Assembly (NCBI GenBank): GCA_018238155.1 | Contig: JABCTZ010000036.1 | Coordinates: forward strand, 62,001-126,000 | DNA: 64,000 bases | DNA from: Candidatus Heimdallarchaeota archaeon | GTDB taxonomy: Archaea; Asgardarchaeota; Heimdallarchaeia; JABLTI01 | Reading direction: 5' to 3' | Part shown: piece by piece, positions 46,229 to 55,608 of the stretch | Numbering within the stretch: position 1 is the stretch's first letter | Layout of the letters: every line of letters starts with the position of its first letter | Made by a program: the position numbers and the translations under genes | Notes under the pieces: model-generated | What the model was told of the DNA's origin: nothing | Seen by the model: only the letters and a program-made list of their open reading frames with translations | The model's database searches: none

Positions 46229-49200
46229 TTAAACTGCTGGTTCTATTTCTAATTTTGATTTGGATCCATGACCGACCCAACGTTTTAGTATGTACTTTCC
46301 AACAAGGAATTTTATTAGTTCCATTAAGAGTGCAGCAAATATACAAATGCCCATGAGTAAGAACCAATCATAAAGCCCAATTGGCATACTATCAAAGATA
46401 GTATTATTGACACCAAATTCTGCTCCCATTGGAACATAAATGGCAATCATTTGCAGTCCAAGAGCTAATCCAACCGACATCCAAAGCCATTTGTTGTTGA
46501 ATGGATTCATTTTCAATGTTGTTCTTTCAAAACCTGAACGAGTGATAAAGACATTGAACATCTCAAATAAAACAGACATAGTAAAGTTCAATGTTCTTGC
46601 ATGTGCATACCATATTTGAGAACCTATCTGTGTTAACCCAGCTCCTCCGGCATCTAAGCTAGTATGCTTTGTAAATATTAGCGCATAGGATTCTATCCAT
46701 GTACCTTTGTATTTAGCTAAATTTTCTGCTAATGCTATCAAATCTGTTCCTAAGTAATCTCCAGAATTCTCATCATAGATTTCTGCTTGAAAATGAGCTT
46801 CACCAATATAACCTAAAGGAACAAAGACTATCATGCTTGCAGCGAAAGCTAATAAACCTGCAATTATCGAGAAGATATAAATATCTTTCATAAATCCTTC
46901 GTCTTTCTTTCTTGGAGGGTCACGCATTATACCTGCAAAGGGTGGGTCAACACTTAAAGCAATAGCAGGCAGCCCATCAGTTACTAGATTGATCCAAAGA
47001 ATTTGGATAGCTGTATAGGGTGACTTTAAACCTAAGAAAACAACACAAACAAAGACTGTTAGAATTTCATCGAAATTACTTGCGATAAGATATCTGATGA
47101 ACTTGAGCATATTTTGGAAAATTGTTCTTCCTCGTTCCACCGCAGTGACTATTGTTGCGAAATTATCATCTGCTAGAACCATCTGTGCAGCTTCTCGAGT
47201 AACATCTGTACCTTGAATACCCATCGCTATACCAATATCTGCTTTTTTGATTGCTGGAGCATCGTTTACTCCATCACCTGTGGTAGCAACTACATGACCT
47301 TTTTCTTGGAACATACTGACAATTCTGTGTTTATGTTCTGGACTCACTCTGGCAAAGATTGAAACATCTTCAATAATATCGTTTAATTCTTCGTTAGACA
47401 TTGCTTCTAATTCAACACCAGTAACAGTTAACCATTTATCACCTTGAATTAGACCAATATCCTTAGCAATTGCTTCAGCAGTTATTTGTTGATCTCCTGT
47501 AACCATTACTGCAACAATACCCGCAGTCCGACATCTTTCCAAAGCACCTTTGACTTCAGGTCTTGCCGGATCTATTAAACCAACTAACCCAAGGAACACA
47601 AGATCTGTTTCGATATTTGCTTCAAGTTCAGATAGAAAGTCATCTTCATCAACTTTAATCAGTCTTTCATCAACAACTCTGTAAGCAAGTGCTAAGACTC
47701 GTAATGCCCTTGAAGCCATCTCATCATTCATTTCAAGTATCTTTTCTTTAACTCCTTCAGCTAACGGAGACACTTTGCCATCAATAGAAATGAAACTACA
47801 ATGTTCTAACAAAACTGGAGGTGAGCCTTTAGAATAGGCAATGAGATTTTCTTCATGTTCCTTTGAATCAGCAAATCGATTAATAGTGGTCATTCGTTTT
47901 CGTTGAGAATCAAAGAATATTTCTGCTTCTCTTTTATATGATGTTTCATCCAGTAAACCTGCTTTTCTTGCAAGCACCATTAATGAAACTTCAGTAGGAT
48001 CACCAATAATTTCAATCTCATCTGTTTCCTTGTCATAATGTACAATTGAATTATTGCAAAGCAACGAAGTTCGAGCAATCTTTTCTAGCTCGGGTGATTG
48101 TAATGGATTAACTGTTTTACCATCCTCTACAAATTCACCAATGGGTCTGTATCCTTCACCAGTAATTTTAATTAGATGATTTAGTGTTCTGACTTCTACA
48201 ACAGTCATTTCATTTTTAGTTAAAGTACCTGTTTTATCACTACAAATAATATCTACAATACCCAATGTTTCAACTGCCGGTAAACGGGAAACAATGGCAT
48301 TTTGTTTTGCCATCATCCTAACACCGATTGCATAAGTGAGTGTAATAGCTGCTGGCATCCCTTCTGGAATAGCTGAAACTGCTAATGCAATAGCATTTTC
48401 TAAAGCTTCACCCCAATGTTCCCAGCTCAGATCATGAAGTAAAGTAGCTGCGAAAACAATTGCACAAACTACTACTATTGTTAAACCAAGCACTTTACCA
48501 AGTTTATCAAGATTCTTTTGGAGGGGTGTTGCTTCTTCCTTTTCGCTTTGCATTAATGCAGCGATTTTGCCCATTTCAGTTTCCATACCTGTATCAACAA
48601 CAATCGCTTTTGCTCTTCCATAAGTTATTGTCGTACCCATAAAAAGCATATTGCGTCGATCACCAACAACAGCTTCTATGGCTATAAGCTGTTTAGAGTT
48701 TTTACTAAGGCTAACAGATTCACCTGTCAATGCACTCTCATCAACTTTCAAACTGGTAGATTCGAGCAACCTCATGTCTGCAGGAACCTTTTCACCTGCC
48801 TCAATAAGAACAATGTCTCCTACAACAAGGTCTTTCGAATCAATTATGTGTTCATTGTTATTTCGAATAACTCGAACTTCCTTGCTTACCATTTTCTTAA
48901 GTTCTTCTAATGACTTTTCTGCTTGGAACTCTTGAATAAAACCAATTAAACCGTTAATAATAACGATAGCAAAAATTACTCCTGCTTCAATATATTCTTC
49001 AAAAGCAATTGAAACAATTGCAGCAATAAATAGAAGGCCGATTAAGATATCAAAAAACTGACTTAGAAACAGAACTATGAGACTGGTTTTTCCTTTTTCA
49101 ACTAAAACGTTTAGCCCATATTTTTCTACTCTATATGCAATCTCTTTGTCTTCTAACCCATTAATTGGATTGACGTCTAGTTTTTCTATGACTTCTCCGG

Positions 49201-49288
49201 TGTCCATGGCATGATATGCATGGTCTGGACCTGCTTCAGCAATTATACTATCAATATCGTCTTGTTTTTTCTTTTTGTTTCTGAACAT
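46229..49288 (-). CDS. Calcium-transporting P-type ATPase (P2A, SERCA-like)
   Basis: A 1019-aa pump that moves Ca2+ out of the cytosol. The phosphorylation motif DKTGTLT is at Asp351; also seen are TGES (actuator), TGDQQITAEAIA and GDGVNDAPAI. The Ca2+ ligands are retained: IPEGMP in M4, SNFDE in M5 and NLVTDG in M6. N-terminal residues 24-60 are the cation-ATPase N-domain. An extra stretch of about 60 residues lies between M7 and M8. No other ion-transport gene is nearby. It is convergent with the dehydrogenase gene. Confidence 0.93.
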   Translation of the reverse strand: MFRNKKKKQDDIDSIIAEAGPDHAYHAMDTGEVIEKLDVNPINGLEDKEIAYRVEKYGLNVLVEKGKTSLIVLFLSQFFDILIGLLFIAAIVSIAFEEYIEAGVIFAIVIINGLIGFIQEFQAEKSLEELKKMVSKEVRVIRNNNEHIIDSKDLVVGDIVLIEAGEKVPADMRLLESTSLKVDESALTGESVSLSKNSKQLIAIEAVVGDRRNMLFMGTTITYGRAKAIVVDTGMETEMGKIAALMQSEKEEATPLQKNLDKLGKVLGLTIVVVCAIVFAATLLHDLSWEHWGEALENAIALAVSAIPEGMPAAITLTYAIGVRMMAKQNAIVSRLPAVETLGIVDIICSDKTGTLTKNEMTVVEVRTLNHLIKITGEGYRPIGEFVEDGKTVNPLQSPELEKIARTSLLCNNSIVHYDKETDEIEIIGDPTEVSLMVLARKAGLLDETSYKREAEIFFDSQRKRMTTINRFADSKEHEENLIAYSKGSPPVLLEHCSFISIDGKVSPLAEGVKEKILEMNDEMASRALRVLALAYRVVDERLIKVDEDDFLSELEANIETDLVFLGLVGLIDPARPEVKGALERCRTAGIVAVMVTGDQQITAEAIAKDIGLIQGDKWLTVTGVELEAMSNEELNDIIEDVSIFARVSPEHKHRIVSMFQEKGHVVATTGDGVNDAPAIKKADIGIAMGIQGTDVTREAAQMVLADDNFATIVTAVERGRTIFQNMLKFIRYLIASNFDEILTVFVCVVFLGLKSPYTAIQILWINLVTDGLPAIALSVDPPFAGIMRDPPRKKDEGFMKDIYIFSIIAGLLAFAASMIVFVPLGYIGEAHFQAEIYDENSGDYLGTDLIALAENLAKYKGTWIESYALIFTKHTSLDAGGAGLTQIGSQIWYAHARTLNFTMSVLFEMFNVFITRSGFERTTLKMNPFNNKWLWMSVGLALGLQMIAIYVPMGAEFGVNNTIFDSMPIGLYDWFLLMGICIFAALLMELIKFLVGKYILKRWVGHGSKSKLEIEPAV

Positions 49289-49423
49289 TCAGTACAACGC
49301 CTTTGTTAGATATTGAATTGGGTATTACTTAGTTTACCCATTTGATAGACATGTACACCCAATGGTACACTTTTGATTAATCTATTTTATTATCAAAAAA
49401 ATCTTTGAGTAAAAACCTTTCTA

Positions 49424-50077
49424 TCAAAAGAAAAAATTAATTTTTTCTCTAATAATTAACTCAGAGTTAATTATAGTAATTAAAGCGCTTTTGCGTGCTA
49501 ATTCAATAGAATTTGCTGCTACAATCAATACTTTTGTTTGCTTCTGTAATGGTTTGTTAAATAAATTATCCAATTTTAATTCCAAATCCGGAAAGTAATT
49601 CGAAATCTGTATTTCATTTTCTGGGAACTTTATTGTCAAATCATCTGTAATTTCAAAAAACAAAATAGCTTGTGCACCATAAGCAATTGCAATATCTCTT
49701 ATCTTCCAAGAAGAATCTTCATGTTTATCTTTCAAGCATTTTAATGTCACAAAATAATGTTGCTTGTTTTCAAATGCTTGATATTTAAAAACACCATAAT
49801 CATAAAGTCGTTGATTAATCAAATTAATTACTTTCATGCCGTTCTCTGCAAGAGAATGTCCTGTTCTCCCAGGTGTTGTAGATAGAAGATTTTTGCTTTT
49901 ACAATAATTTAGCAAAGATTTTGTACTACTCTCAGATAGAAGTAGCTCCTTTTGAAGTTTATATCTTCCCATTGGCTCTTTCGAAATTAATAATAATGCA
50001 GTAAACAAATCACTGTCTGTGAATTCTGCGCGTGCTCCTCGTTTGCCTGTTTTTATCCATTTAACTATTTTAGACAT
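49424..50077 (-). CDS. Winged-helix protein (DUF4443-like)
   Basis: A 217-aa protein. Residues about 20-80 form a winged helix (TALLLISKEPMGRYKLQKEL, SSTKSLLNYCKSKNLL, GHSLAENGMKVI), and the C-terminal 110 residues an alpha/beta ligand-type domain. The arrangement resembles DUF4443 regulators of archaea. It is the last gene of a minus-strand operon with a TSP3 surface protein and a PH-like membrane protein, so it may control them or respond to their signal; that is inference. Confidence 0.68.
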   Translation of the reverse strand: MSKIVKWIKTGKRGARAEFTDSDLFTALLLISKEPMGRYKLQKELLLSESSTKSLLNYCKSKNLLSTTPGRTGHSLAENGMKVINLINQRLYDYGVFKYQAFENKQHYFVTLKCLKDKHEDSSWKIRDIAIAYGAQAILFFEITDDLTIKFPENEIQISNYFPDLELKLDNLFNKPLQKQTKVLIVAANSIELARKSALITIINSELIIREKINFFF

Positions 50078-50120
50078 AGAGTATCACTTACTAGTTCACT
50101 ATTTTGTTTATTTTTTTCAT

Positions 50121-50624
50121 TTACTTTTTCATCTTTTCGGAATCTTTCACGGAAATAAGTATTACCCAAACAATCCCTACTAAGACGGCTACAGATAAAA
50201 TGCCTATTAGAATAAATAACCAAACTCTAATGGGATGATCTGAAGAATCAGCTGGATCTGTTCCACTCGCTACTTCAAAACCATCATTGAATCTATCTCC
50301 ATCTGTGTCTTCATTCCAAGGATCTGTTCCATGCAAATATTCATCTAAATTTACCAATTCATCAAAATCATAATCTAAAATACTATCATCTCGATTTATA
50401 TCAAGATCATTTTCAATTTCCCAGACATCTGGCATGCCATCTTGATCTGTATCTGTTTCATTTTCATCATTTAAAACAAAGATTATCTGATTTTGATAAT
50501 TAAATTTTAATTGTTCTGAAGTAACTAAAGTAAATTCGTAATCGTTAGAAATACCGGAATGTGTTGTTGAGATAAGAATGGTAAATATCAAAAAAATTGA
50601 TAAGTGAATGAAAGGTTTTTTCAT
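50121..50624 (-). CDS. Small membrane-anchored TSP3-repeat surface protein
   Basis: A 167-aa protein: signal peptide (residues 1-22), a short spacer, three TSP3-like Asp loops (DTDQDGMPDVWE, DYDFDELVNLDEYL, DTDGDRFNDGFE; about 55-125), a membrane helix (about 135-160) and a basic tail. The first two loops repeat the MxDxxE...NLxEYL block seen four times in the giant surface protein. I chose the ATG at 50624; a TTG two codons earlier is possible. The PH-like gene ends 14 bp upstream. Confidence 0.78.
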   Translation of the reverse strand: MKKPFIHLSIFLIFTILISTTHSGISNDYEFTLVTSEQLKFNYQNQIIFVLNDENETDTDQDGMPDVWEIENDLDINRDDSILDYDFDELVNLDEYLHGTDPWNEDTDGDRFNDGFEVASGTDPADSSDHPIRVWLFILIGILSVAVLVGIVWVILISVKDSEKMKK

Positions 50625-50638
50625 ATTCAATCATCTTT

Positions 50639-51322
50639 CTAATTTGAAATCACTTCACTTGAATCTCTTTTTACACTCAAAAGAGACCAACATTTCGTTG
50701 TAATTACTAATTCATCTCCTCTTATTTTTCTAAAAGGATAGGCTCGTAACCAACTATCTGCGTTCTCGGTAGCAATTAAAATTACTTCCACACCAAATCT
50801 ACCAACACCACCAATCTTAGTAAAATACAAGTAAAAGCTTTGAATTGCTTTAACTTCAACAATGTTATGGTTGGATATTTCTTTCCACCAGAAGATATTT
50901 CTCCAACTGATTTTTTCCGCCGTAAATTCTACCTTGAAAGTTAGCATACAAATTAATCTGATTATCGTATAAAGAATATCTAAACTGCCAAGAATTATCA
51001 GTACTATAAAAAAAGTATTTTGTGAGAGGAAAATCAATCCGGGAATAAAAAAAGCAAAACCAACAATCATTAAAGGTAAAAATTGTGCAACTAAAAACAA
51101 CCAAAAATCTTTGCCTTCGGTTTTTAAGCTATACCCTTGCTTAATTTTTTTAATAATCTCTTTTTCTTTCTCCTCGCTAATTTCAAGTTTAACAGAATGC
51201 TTCTCAACAAATTTCTGACGTTTTTCATCTACTTCTTTTATTCCTTCTCCACCAGTTAGAGATTCTTTCAGAGAAACTCGTATTTTATCGTTTTTGTTTC
51301 GCTTTTTCTTTTCTCCGCTCAC
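50639..51322 (-). CDS. Membrane protein with a PH-like domain and charged N-terminus
   Basis: The first 80 residues are highly charged and probably helical. Two membrane helices follow (about 90-110 and 115-138), then a PH-like region (FTAEKISWRNIFWWKEIS, IVEVKAIQSFYLYF, VEVILIATENADSW, FRKIRGDELV). The layout matches the proteins at 21033 and 41716. I chose the GTG at 51322, with AAGGTG 6 bp upstream. It is the first gene of an operon with the TSP3 protein and the winged-helix protein. Confidence 0.68.
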   Translation of the reverse strand: MSGEKKKRNKNDKIRVSLKESLTGGEGIKEVDEKRQKFVEKHSVKLEISEEKEKEIIKKIKQGYSLKTEGKDFWLFLVAQFLPLMIVGFAFFIPGLIFLSQNTFFIVLIILGSLDILYTIIRLICMLTFKVEFTAEKISWRNIFWWKEISNHNIVEVKAIQSFYLYFTKIGGVGRFGVEVILIATENADSWLRAYPFRKIRGDELVITTKCWSLLSVKRDSSEVISN

Positions 51323-51556
51323 GTTTTGCACCTTTAGTATGGAAATGATTATCTTATGGCTTTTTTAATGTTAAGTTTATGCTTTTGAAAAGTGTTTCTA
51401 AGCCAATTGAAAAAGATTGATATAAGAAAACTAACAAATTTATCAATTAAATCATTTTTGATAAGCTACTCAAAAATCCTTAATGCTATTCATACGATAA
51501 AATTTTAAGTAGGGTATTCACTCCTTATGTGATATACTTCTGTAAGGTTGGAAGAT

Positions 51557-51808
51557 ATGGAAGTTCACCAGCACCCTGAGAAAAAACACTTTATTGTAAC
51601 AGATGAAACTAGATGCAAAGGCTGTGGCTTGTGCATAGAGTTTTGCCCGAAAAATTGTCTTGGTTTTTCGGATGACTTGAATGAAAAAGGATGGCGTGTA
51701 TCAAAAATGCATCGAATGAAGGATTGCATTAAATGTTACCTGTGCGAGCGCATGTGTCCTGATTTTGCGATATTCGTGGATGAAAGCGATGTTCCCAAGA
51801 AAAAATGA
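51557..51808 (+). CDS. korD: 2-oxoacid:ferredoxin oxidoreductase, delta (ferredoxin) subunit
   Basis: An 83-aa protein with two complete [4Fe-4S] motifs, CKGCGLCIEFCP and CIKCYLCERMCP, that carry electrons from the TPP centre to ferredoxin. I chose the ATG at 51557 with AAGG 9 bp upstream; a TTG three codons earlier abuts that site. It is the first gene of korDABC. A TATA-like gataaaatttta lies near 51496-51507. Confidence 0.9.
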   Translation: MEVHQHPEKKHFIVTDETRCKGCGLCIEFCPKNCLGFSDDLNEKGWRVSKMHRMKDCIKCYLCERMCPDFAIFVDESDVPKKK

Positions 51809-51857
51809 TTACTTGTTCAAGGAGAAAAAAGAACGATATAATTAGGAGAAAAAGTTC

Positions 51858-53027
51858 GTGGTAGTAGATAAACAACCAAAGGTTTTGACTGGAACCTACT
51901 TTAAAAATGGTAATTGGGGTATAGTTGAAGGAGCAATTGCAAGTGGTATTGCCGAATTTTTTGCTTATCCCATTTCCCCCGCTTCTGAGATTGTTGAATA
52001 TATCAGTTTTCGTTTACCTGCTGTTGGAGGAAAAGCAGCCTTCATTGTAGAAGACGAAATCGCTTCGATAAATATGTGTGTTGGCGCATCTTGGGCAGGT
52101 TCTAAAGTTATGACAACAACATCCGGACCTGGTTTTTCACTTAAACAAGAAGGAATTGGTCTTGCATATATGACTGAGACGCCGATTGTAATTGTCAATG
52201 TTCAAAGAGGAGGACCTGCTACAGGTTTGCCTACATTTTCTGCACAAGGAGATTATATGCAAGTTCAATTTGGATCTCATGGTGATTATCCTGCAGTTGC
52301 ATTGACTCCATGGTCTGTGCAAGAGTGCTTTATTTTAACAATTGAAGCTTTTAATTTATCAGAACAGCTTCGCTCACCTGTTATTCTACTTGTAGATGGT
52401 GAAATAAGTAGAATGATGGAAGAGATTACAATTCCTGAGAAAGAAGAAATAAAAGTTCTTGATAGAAAAACTCCTCCAAAAGGAACTGATAAATCTAAAT
52501 TTAATCAATTTGATGCTAGAAATGAACCTGATTTGGTCCCACCAATGGCTCATTTTGGTGATGGCTATAAAATATTTGGAACAGGATTAACTCACAAGAT
52601 TGATGGTGTTCCTCTCTTAGATGAAGATTTACATACAGAGTTAATGAGTAGGTTATTTAAGAAAATTGAAATAAATAGCTACCTATTTCCAGAGCCTGAA
52701 TATCATCTTGTTGATGATGCTGAGGTTGTAGTCGTTGCAACAGGTATCGTTGCCAGATCGGCTTTGGAAGCAATTAATAAAGCGAGAGAAAAAGGCATTA
52801 AAGCGGGATTGATGCGGTTAATAACCGTCTGGCCATTCCCTGAAGAAGCAATGGAAAAAGTGGCTCAAAAAACAAATTTGATCGTTGCAGAAATGAGTAT
52901 GGGTCAGTTAATTTGGCCTGTAGAACGATTTGCACGAAAGAAATGCAAATTGGTTTCAAGGATTGGTGGAACACCTCCAACTCCAAAACAGATTCTAGAA
53001 GCAATAGAAGAAGAAATAACAAAATGA
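51858..53027 (+). CDS. korA: 2-oxoacid:ferredoxin oxidoreductase, alpha subunit
   Basis: A 389-aa subunit with the pyrimidine-binding fold and the KorA-type opening GNWGIVEGAIASGIAEFFAYPISPASEI. VEDEIASINMCVGASWAG and TTTSGPGFSLKQEGIGLAYMTE follow, and domain II is at residues about 290-389. The product oxidises a 2-oxoacid (probably 2-oxoglutarate) to the acyl-CoA, reducing ferredoxin; substrate choice is inferred from similarity. The start is GTG with TAGGAG 9 bp upstream. The beta gene begins 10 bp after its stop. Confidence 0.9.
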   Translation: MVVDKQPKVLTGTYFKNGNWGIVEGAIASGIAEFFAYPISPASEIVEYISFRLPAVGGKAAFIVEDEIASINMCVGASWAGSKVMTTTSGPGFSLKQEGIGLAYMTETPIVIVNVQRGGPATGLPTFSAQGDYMQVQFGSHGDYPAVALTPWSVQECFILTIEAFNLSEQLRSPVILLVDGEISRMMEEITIPEKEEIKVLDRKTPPKGTDKSKFNQFDARNEPDLVPPMAHFGDGYKIFGTGLTHKIDGVPLLDEDLHTELMSRLFKKIEINSYLFPEPEYHLVDDAEVVVVATGIVARSALEAINKAREKGIKAGLMRLITVWPFPEEAMEKVAQKTNLIVAEMSMGQLIWPVERFARKKCKLVSRIGGTPPTPKQILEAIEEEITK

Positions 53028-53037
53028 AGGTGAAATA

Positions 53038-53946
53038 ATGGTTGCAAAAGAACTCGAAATTGATACAAGCACTCTAGTGAAAAAACCAAAGATTAAATTG
53101 CAACATACTCATGAAGATCTCTTGCGAAAAAAAGCCATCCCAACTATTTATTGTCCTGGGTGTGGTATAGGCACAACAATAAATGCATTTCTGGAAGCAA
53201 TTACTAAATATACTATTATTCCTCATAATGATATTATAGTAGTAAGTGGTATTGGTTGTACTGGTAGAGCAAGTGGGTATGTGAACCTTGATGGTTTTCA
53301 TGCATTACATGGTAGAGCAATCCCATTTGCATCTGGAGTAGAGATTGCAAAACCAAAGATGAAACCAGTTATTATTTCTGGTGACGGAGATTTGTTCTCA
53401 ATTGGGTTGGGACATTTGGCTCATGCTGCGAGAAGAAATATCGATATGACTGTTATTTGTGTCAATAATGCAATTTATGGTTTAACTGGAGGACAAGATG
53501 CGCCAACAACTCCCGTAGGAGCAAAAACTAAAACAACTCCATATGGGAAAATTTCATTTCCATTCAATTTATCGCATATTGCTATTGCAAATGGTGCAAC
53601 ATTTTGTGCACGTTATACTGTTTATGAGTTTGTTCAACTCGCAAAAGCAATTGGTAGAGGGATGACCCATCAAGGATTTTCATTTATTGAAGTGATTTCA
53701 AATTGTCATGTTAATTTTGGTCGGAGAAACAATCTTGGCGATTCAATCGCAATGCGTAAGATGTTTAAAGAAGTGCGAGTACCGATGAAAGAAACAGATA
53801 TTGGTCTTGATATTCACAAGACTGACATCAAATTTGAAGTTGGCAAAGGATTTACACGAATCCCAACTGGGATTTTCTTAAATGAAAGAGATAAACCGGA
53901 AGAATTTTCGGAGAGGATTATTGATGCCTACGAATTCAACAAATAA
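53038..53946 (+). CDS. korB: 2-oxoacid:ferredoxin oxidoreductase, beta subunit
   Basis: A 302-aa TPP-binding subunit. Seen are YCPGCGIGTT near residue 37 (with one conserved Cys pair), VSGIGCTGRASGY, the TPP/Mg motif SGDGDLFSIGLGHLAHAARR (GDGD) near residue 117, and NNAIYGLTGGQ. GGTGA precedes the ATG. The korC start lies inside its 3' end. Confidence 0.92.
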   Translation: MVAKELEIDTSTLVKKPKIKLQHTHEDLLRKKAIPTIYCPGCGIGTTINAFLEAITKYTIIPHNDIIVVSGIGCTGRASGYVNLDGFHALHGRAIPFASGVEIAKPKMKPVIISGDGDLFSIGLGHLAHAARRNIDMTVICVNNAIYGLTGGQDAPTTPVGAKTKTTPYGKISFPFNLSHIAIANGATFCARYTVYEFVQLAKAIGRGMTHQGFSFIEVISNCHVNFGRRNNLGDSIAMRKMFKEVRVPMKETDIGLDIHKTDIKFEVGKGFTRIPTGIFLNERDKPEEFSERIIDAYEFNK

Positions 53947-54520
53947 TTGTGATATAAATATTATGATAAGAGGTATTGGTGGTCAAGGTGTCAAACTAGT
54001 TGGCACTATTATTGGTCAAGCTGCCATATATGATAAAAGACATGCAGTTCAAAGTATGAAATATGGTTCAGCTATTACGGGCGGAGAAACACGTAGTGAA
54101 ATAAAAGTTTCTACAAAAAAAATCATTTATCCTCGTGTTACAGAAATCGACGTTTATGTAGCGCTCACACAAGATGATTTAGATAAATATTTTGAATCTG
54201 TCGTGTACATCGCTGGTAAAGAAGTTGCAAGAAATGTTCCTAAAGCAATAAAAGATAAAACACTAATGGTACCACTGCTAACAATTGCTGAACAAGTAGG
54301 CAATATTCGAGCTGCAAATTTAGTTCTCGCAGGTGTACTTAATCAATTATTTAATCTTGCTTCTCAAGAATCGTTCATAAAATCAATTGAATATCTTCTC
54401 CCAATAAAACATCACAAGGTCAATGTTGAAGCATTTAAAATGGGTGAAAAATACGATTTATCTCAAGACAATAACCACTCAATTATAGAACAAGCAGATA
54501 TTTGTAAGATTATCGAATAA
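53924..54520 (+). CDS. korC: 2-oxoacid:ferredoxin oxidoreductase, gamma subunit
   Basis: A 198-aa subunit with the gamma-fold opening IMIRGIGGQGVKLVGTIIGQAA and SMKYGSAITGGETRSEIKVS. I chose the ATG at 53924 because GGAGAGG lies 7 bp upstream; it overlaps korB by 23 bp, so translation is coupled. An earlier in-frame ATG at 53882 would put 14 extra residues in front of the conserved start. Confidence 0.88.
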   Translation: MPTNSTNNCDINIMIRGIGGQGVKLVGTIIGQAAIYDKRHAVQSMKYGSAITGGETRSEIKVSTKKIIYPRVTEIDVYVALTQDDLDKYFESVVYIAGKEVARNVPKAIKDKTLMVPLLTIAEQVGNIRAANLVLAGVLNQLFNLASQESFIKSIEYLLPIKHHKVNVEAFKMGEKYDLSQDNNHSIIEQADICKIIE

Positions 54521-54637
54521 AAAAAATTGGCGGGGAGTTTATTTCCCTTTCTTCTTTTTGTTTCTAAAATTTAGTAGCATTTTATCTAGTGTAGATAAAC
54601 TATCAAACTAAAGAATACTGGGAAATAGAAAATGAAT

Positions 54638-55444
54638 TCAATCTCTACCCAATGTTTTTGTTTTCGCTCTTAATTGAACTCCTTCATGATTTGGATACTT
54701 TTTCGCCATTCCCTCTAACTCTTCATCTAATTCAGCAACAAGATCAATATATTTATCATCTTTTCTAAATGCAGTCATAGCTGTTACAATACCATTTGCT
54801 CTTTGTAAAATGAAATCCTCGTCATCAGGGAACTCTGCAGTTAGATCCATTAATTCGTCCAAAAGTGTGATGGCAAATTTATATTCCTTCAATTTGCTTA
54901 AATAACCCATTGCATTTACTAATCCTTTCACTAAAGCAAGTTGTATGTCGTTATTCTCACTATGAGCAGTACCAAGTGCAAGTAATTCATTAATTAGCTG
55001 CTTAATTGGTTCTATTAACTCTCTTTGACCAAAATTAATAATTGAATTAACGAGACCTCCTGCAAGGGATCTTTGGCAAGACATATTCATTGGATATGTT
55101 CTCGCAAAAAGGCGAAGCTCTTCAAGGCGTGCATACATAGAATCGAATTTTTGTTTTTTCATTAAATATGACATGGAATTTGCAAGTGCGGTGGAAAATT
55201 GATTCTGAACTTCTTCAATATCTCCATATTCTGCTACAATATCTCTAAATCGCAATAATACTAGATCAATTCCCTCTGGATCACCAGACATGCCAAAAAT
55301 AGTAATGGTATTAACTAGACCTTTAGCATAACGTAATAGATTCATTTGATCTTTTGGGTTATCTACTGCTTTCTGTCGCATCTCATCTAATTGACCCATT
55401 GTTCTATCGTAGAATACTTGCCGTTTTTTATCTTCTTCAGTCAT
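54638..55444 (-). CDS. Helical (TPR-like) repeat protein, 268 aa
   Basis: Five or six repeats of about 40-45 residues share a core like A.GLVN.I..: YAKGLVNTITIFG, FSTALANSMSYLMK, LAGGLVNSIINFG, LVKGLVNAMGYLS and RANGIVTAMTAFR. Between them are acidic helices with ELxxLAxxYP-like ends. This matches a TPR-like helical solenoid that should bind other proteins. AGGAG lies before the ATG. No known family name; position suggests no partner. Confidence 0.75.
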   Translation of the reverse strand: MTEEDKKRQVFYDRTMGQLDEMRQKAVDNPKDQMNLLRYAKGLVNTITIFGMSGDPEGIDLVLLRFRDIVAEYGDIEEVQNQFSTALANSMSYLMKKQKFDSMYARLEELRLFARTYPMNMSCQRSLAGGLVNSIINFGQRELIEPIKQLINELLALGTAHSENNDIQLALVKGLVNAMGYLSKLKEYKFAITLLDELMDLTAEFPDDEDFILQRANGIVTAMTAFRKDDKYIDLVAELDEELEGMAKKYPNHEGVQLRAKTKTLGRD

Positions 55445-55608
55445 AATTGTTTCTCCTGCTTTTATTATCAGATGATGCCAAACTCTTACTTATTTTCCCT
55501 CTTTGTTTATAAATGCTTTTTCTCTCTGCTTTGAAACTGGTTCGATTATTTAAATTTGTTCTCATGCAATAAGTCTAATACTCTTTTAGAGATTATTTAT
55601 TTTTGTCT

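Noticed and set aside
46216..46246. Hairpin between the dehydrogenase and Ca2+-ATPase genes
   Set aside because: It overlaps the last codons of the ATPase gene and depends on G-U pairing, so chance is likely.
54530..54556. Hairpin after korC
   Set aside because: Only a four-base GGGA/TCCC pairing with a long loop is possible; too weak to report as a terminator.
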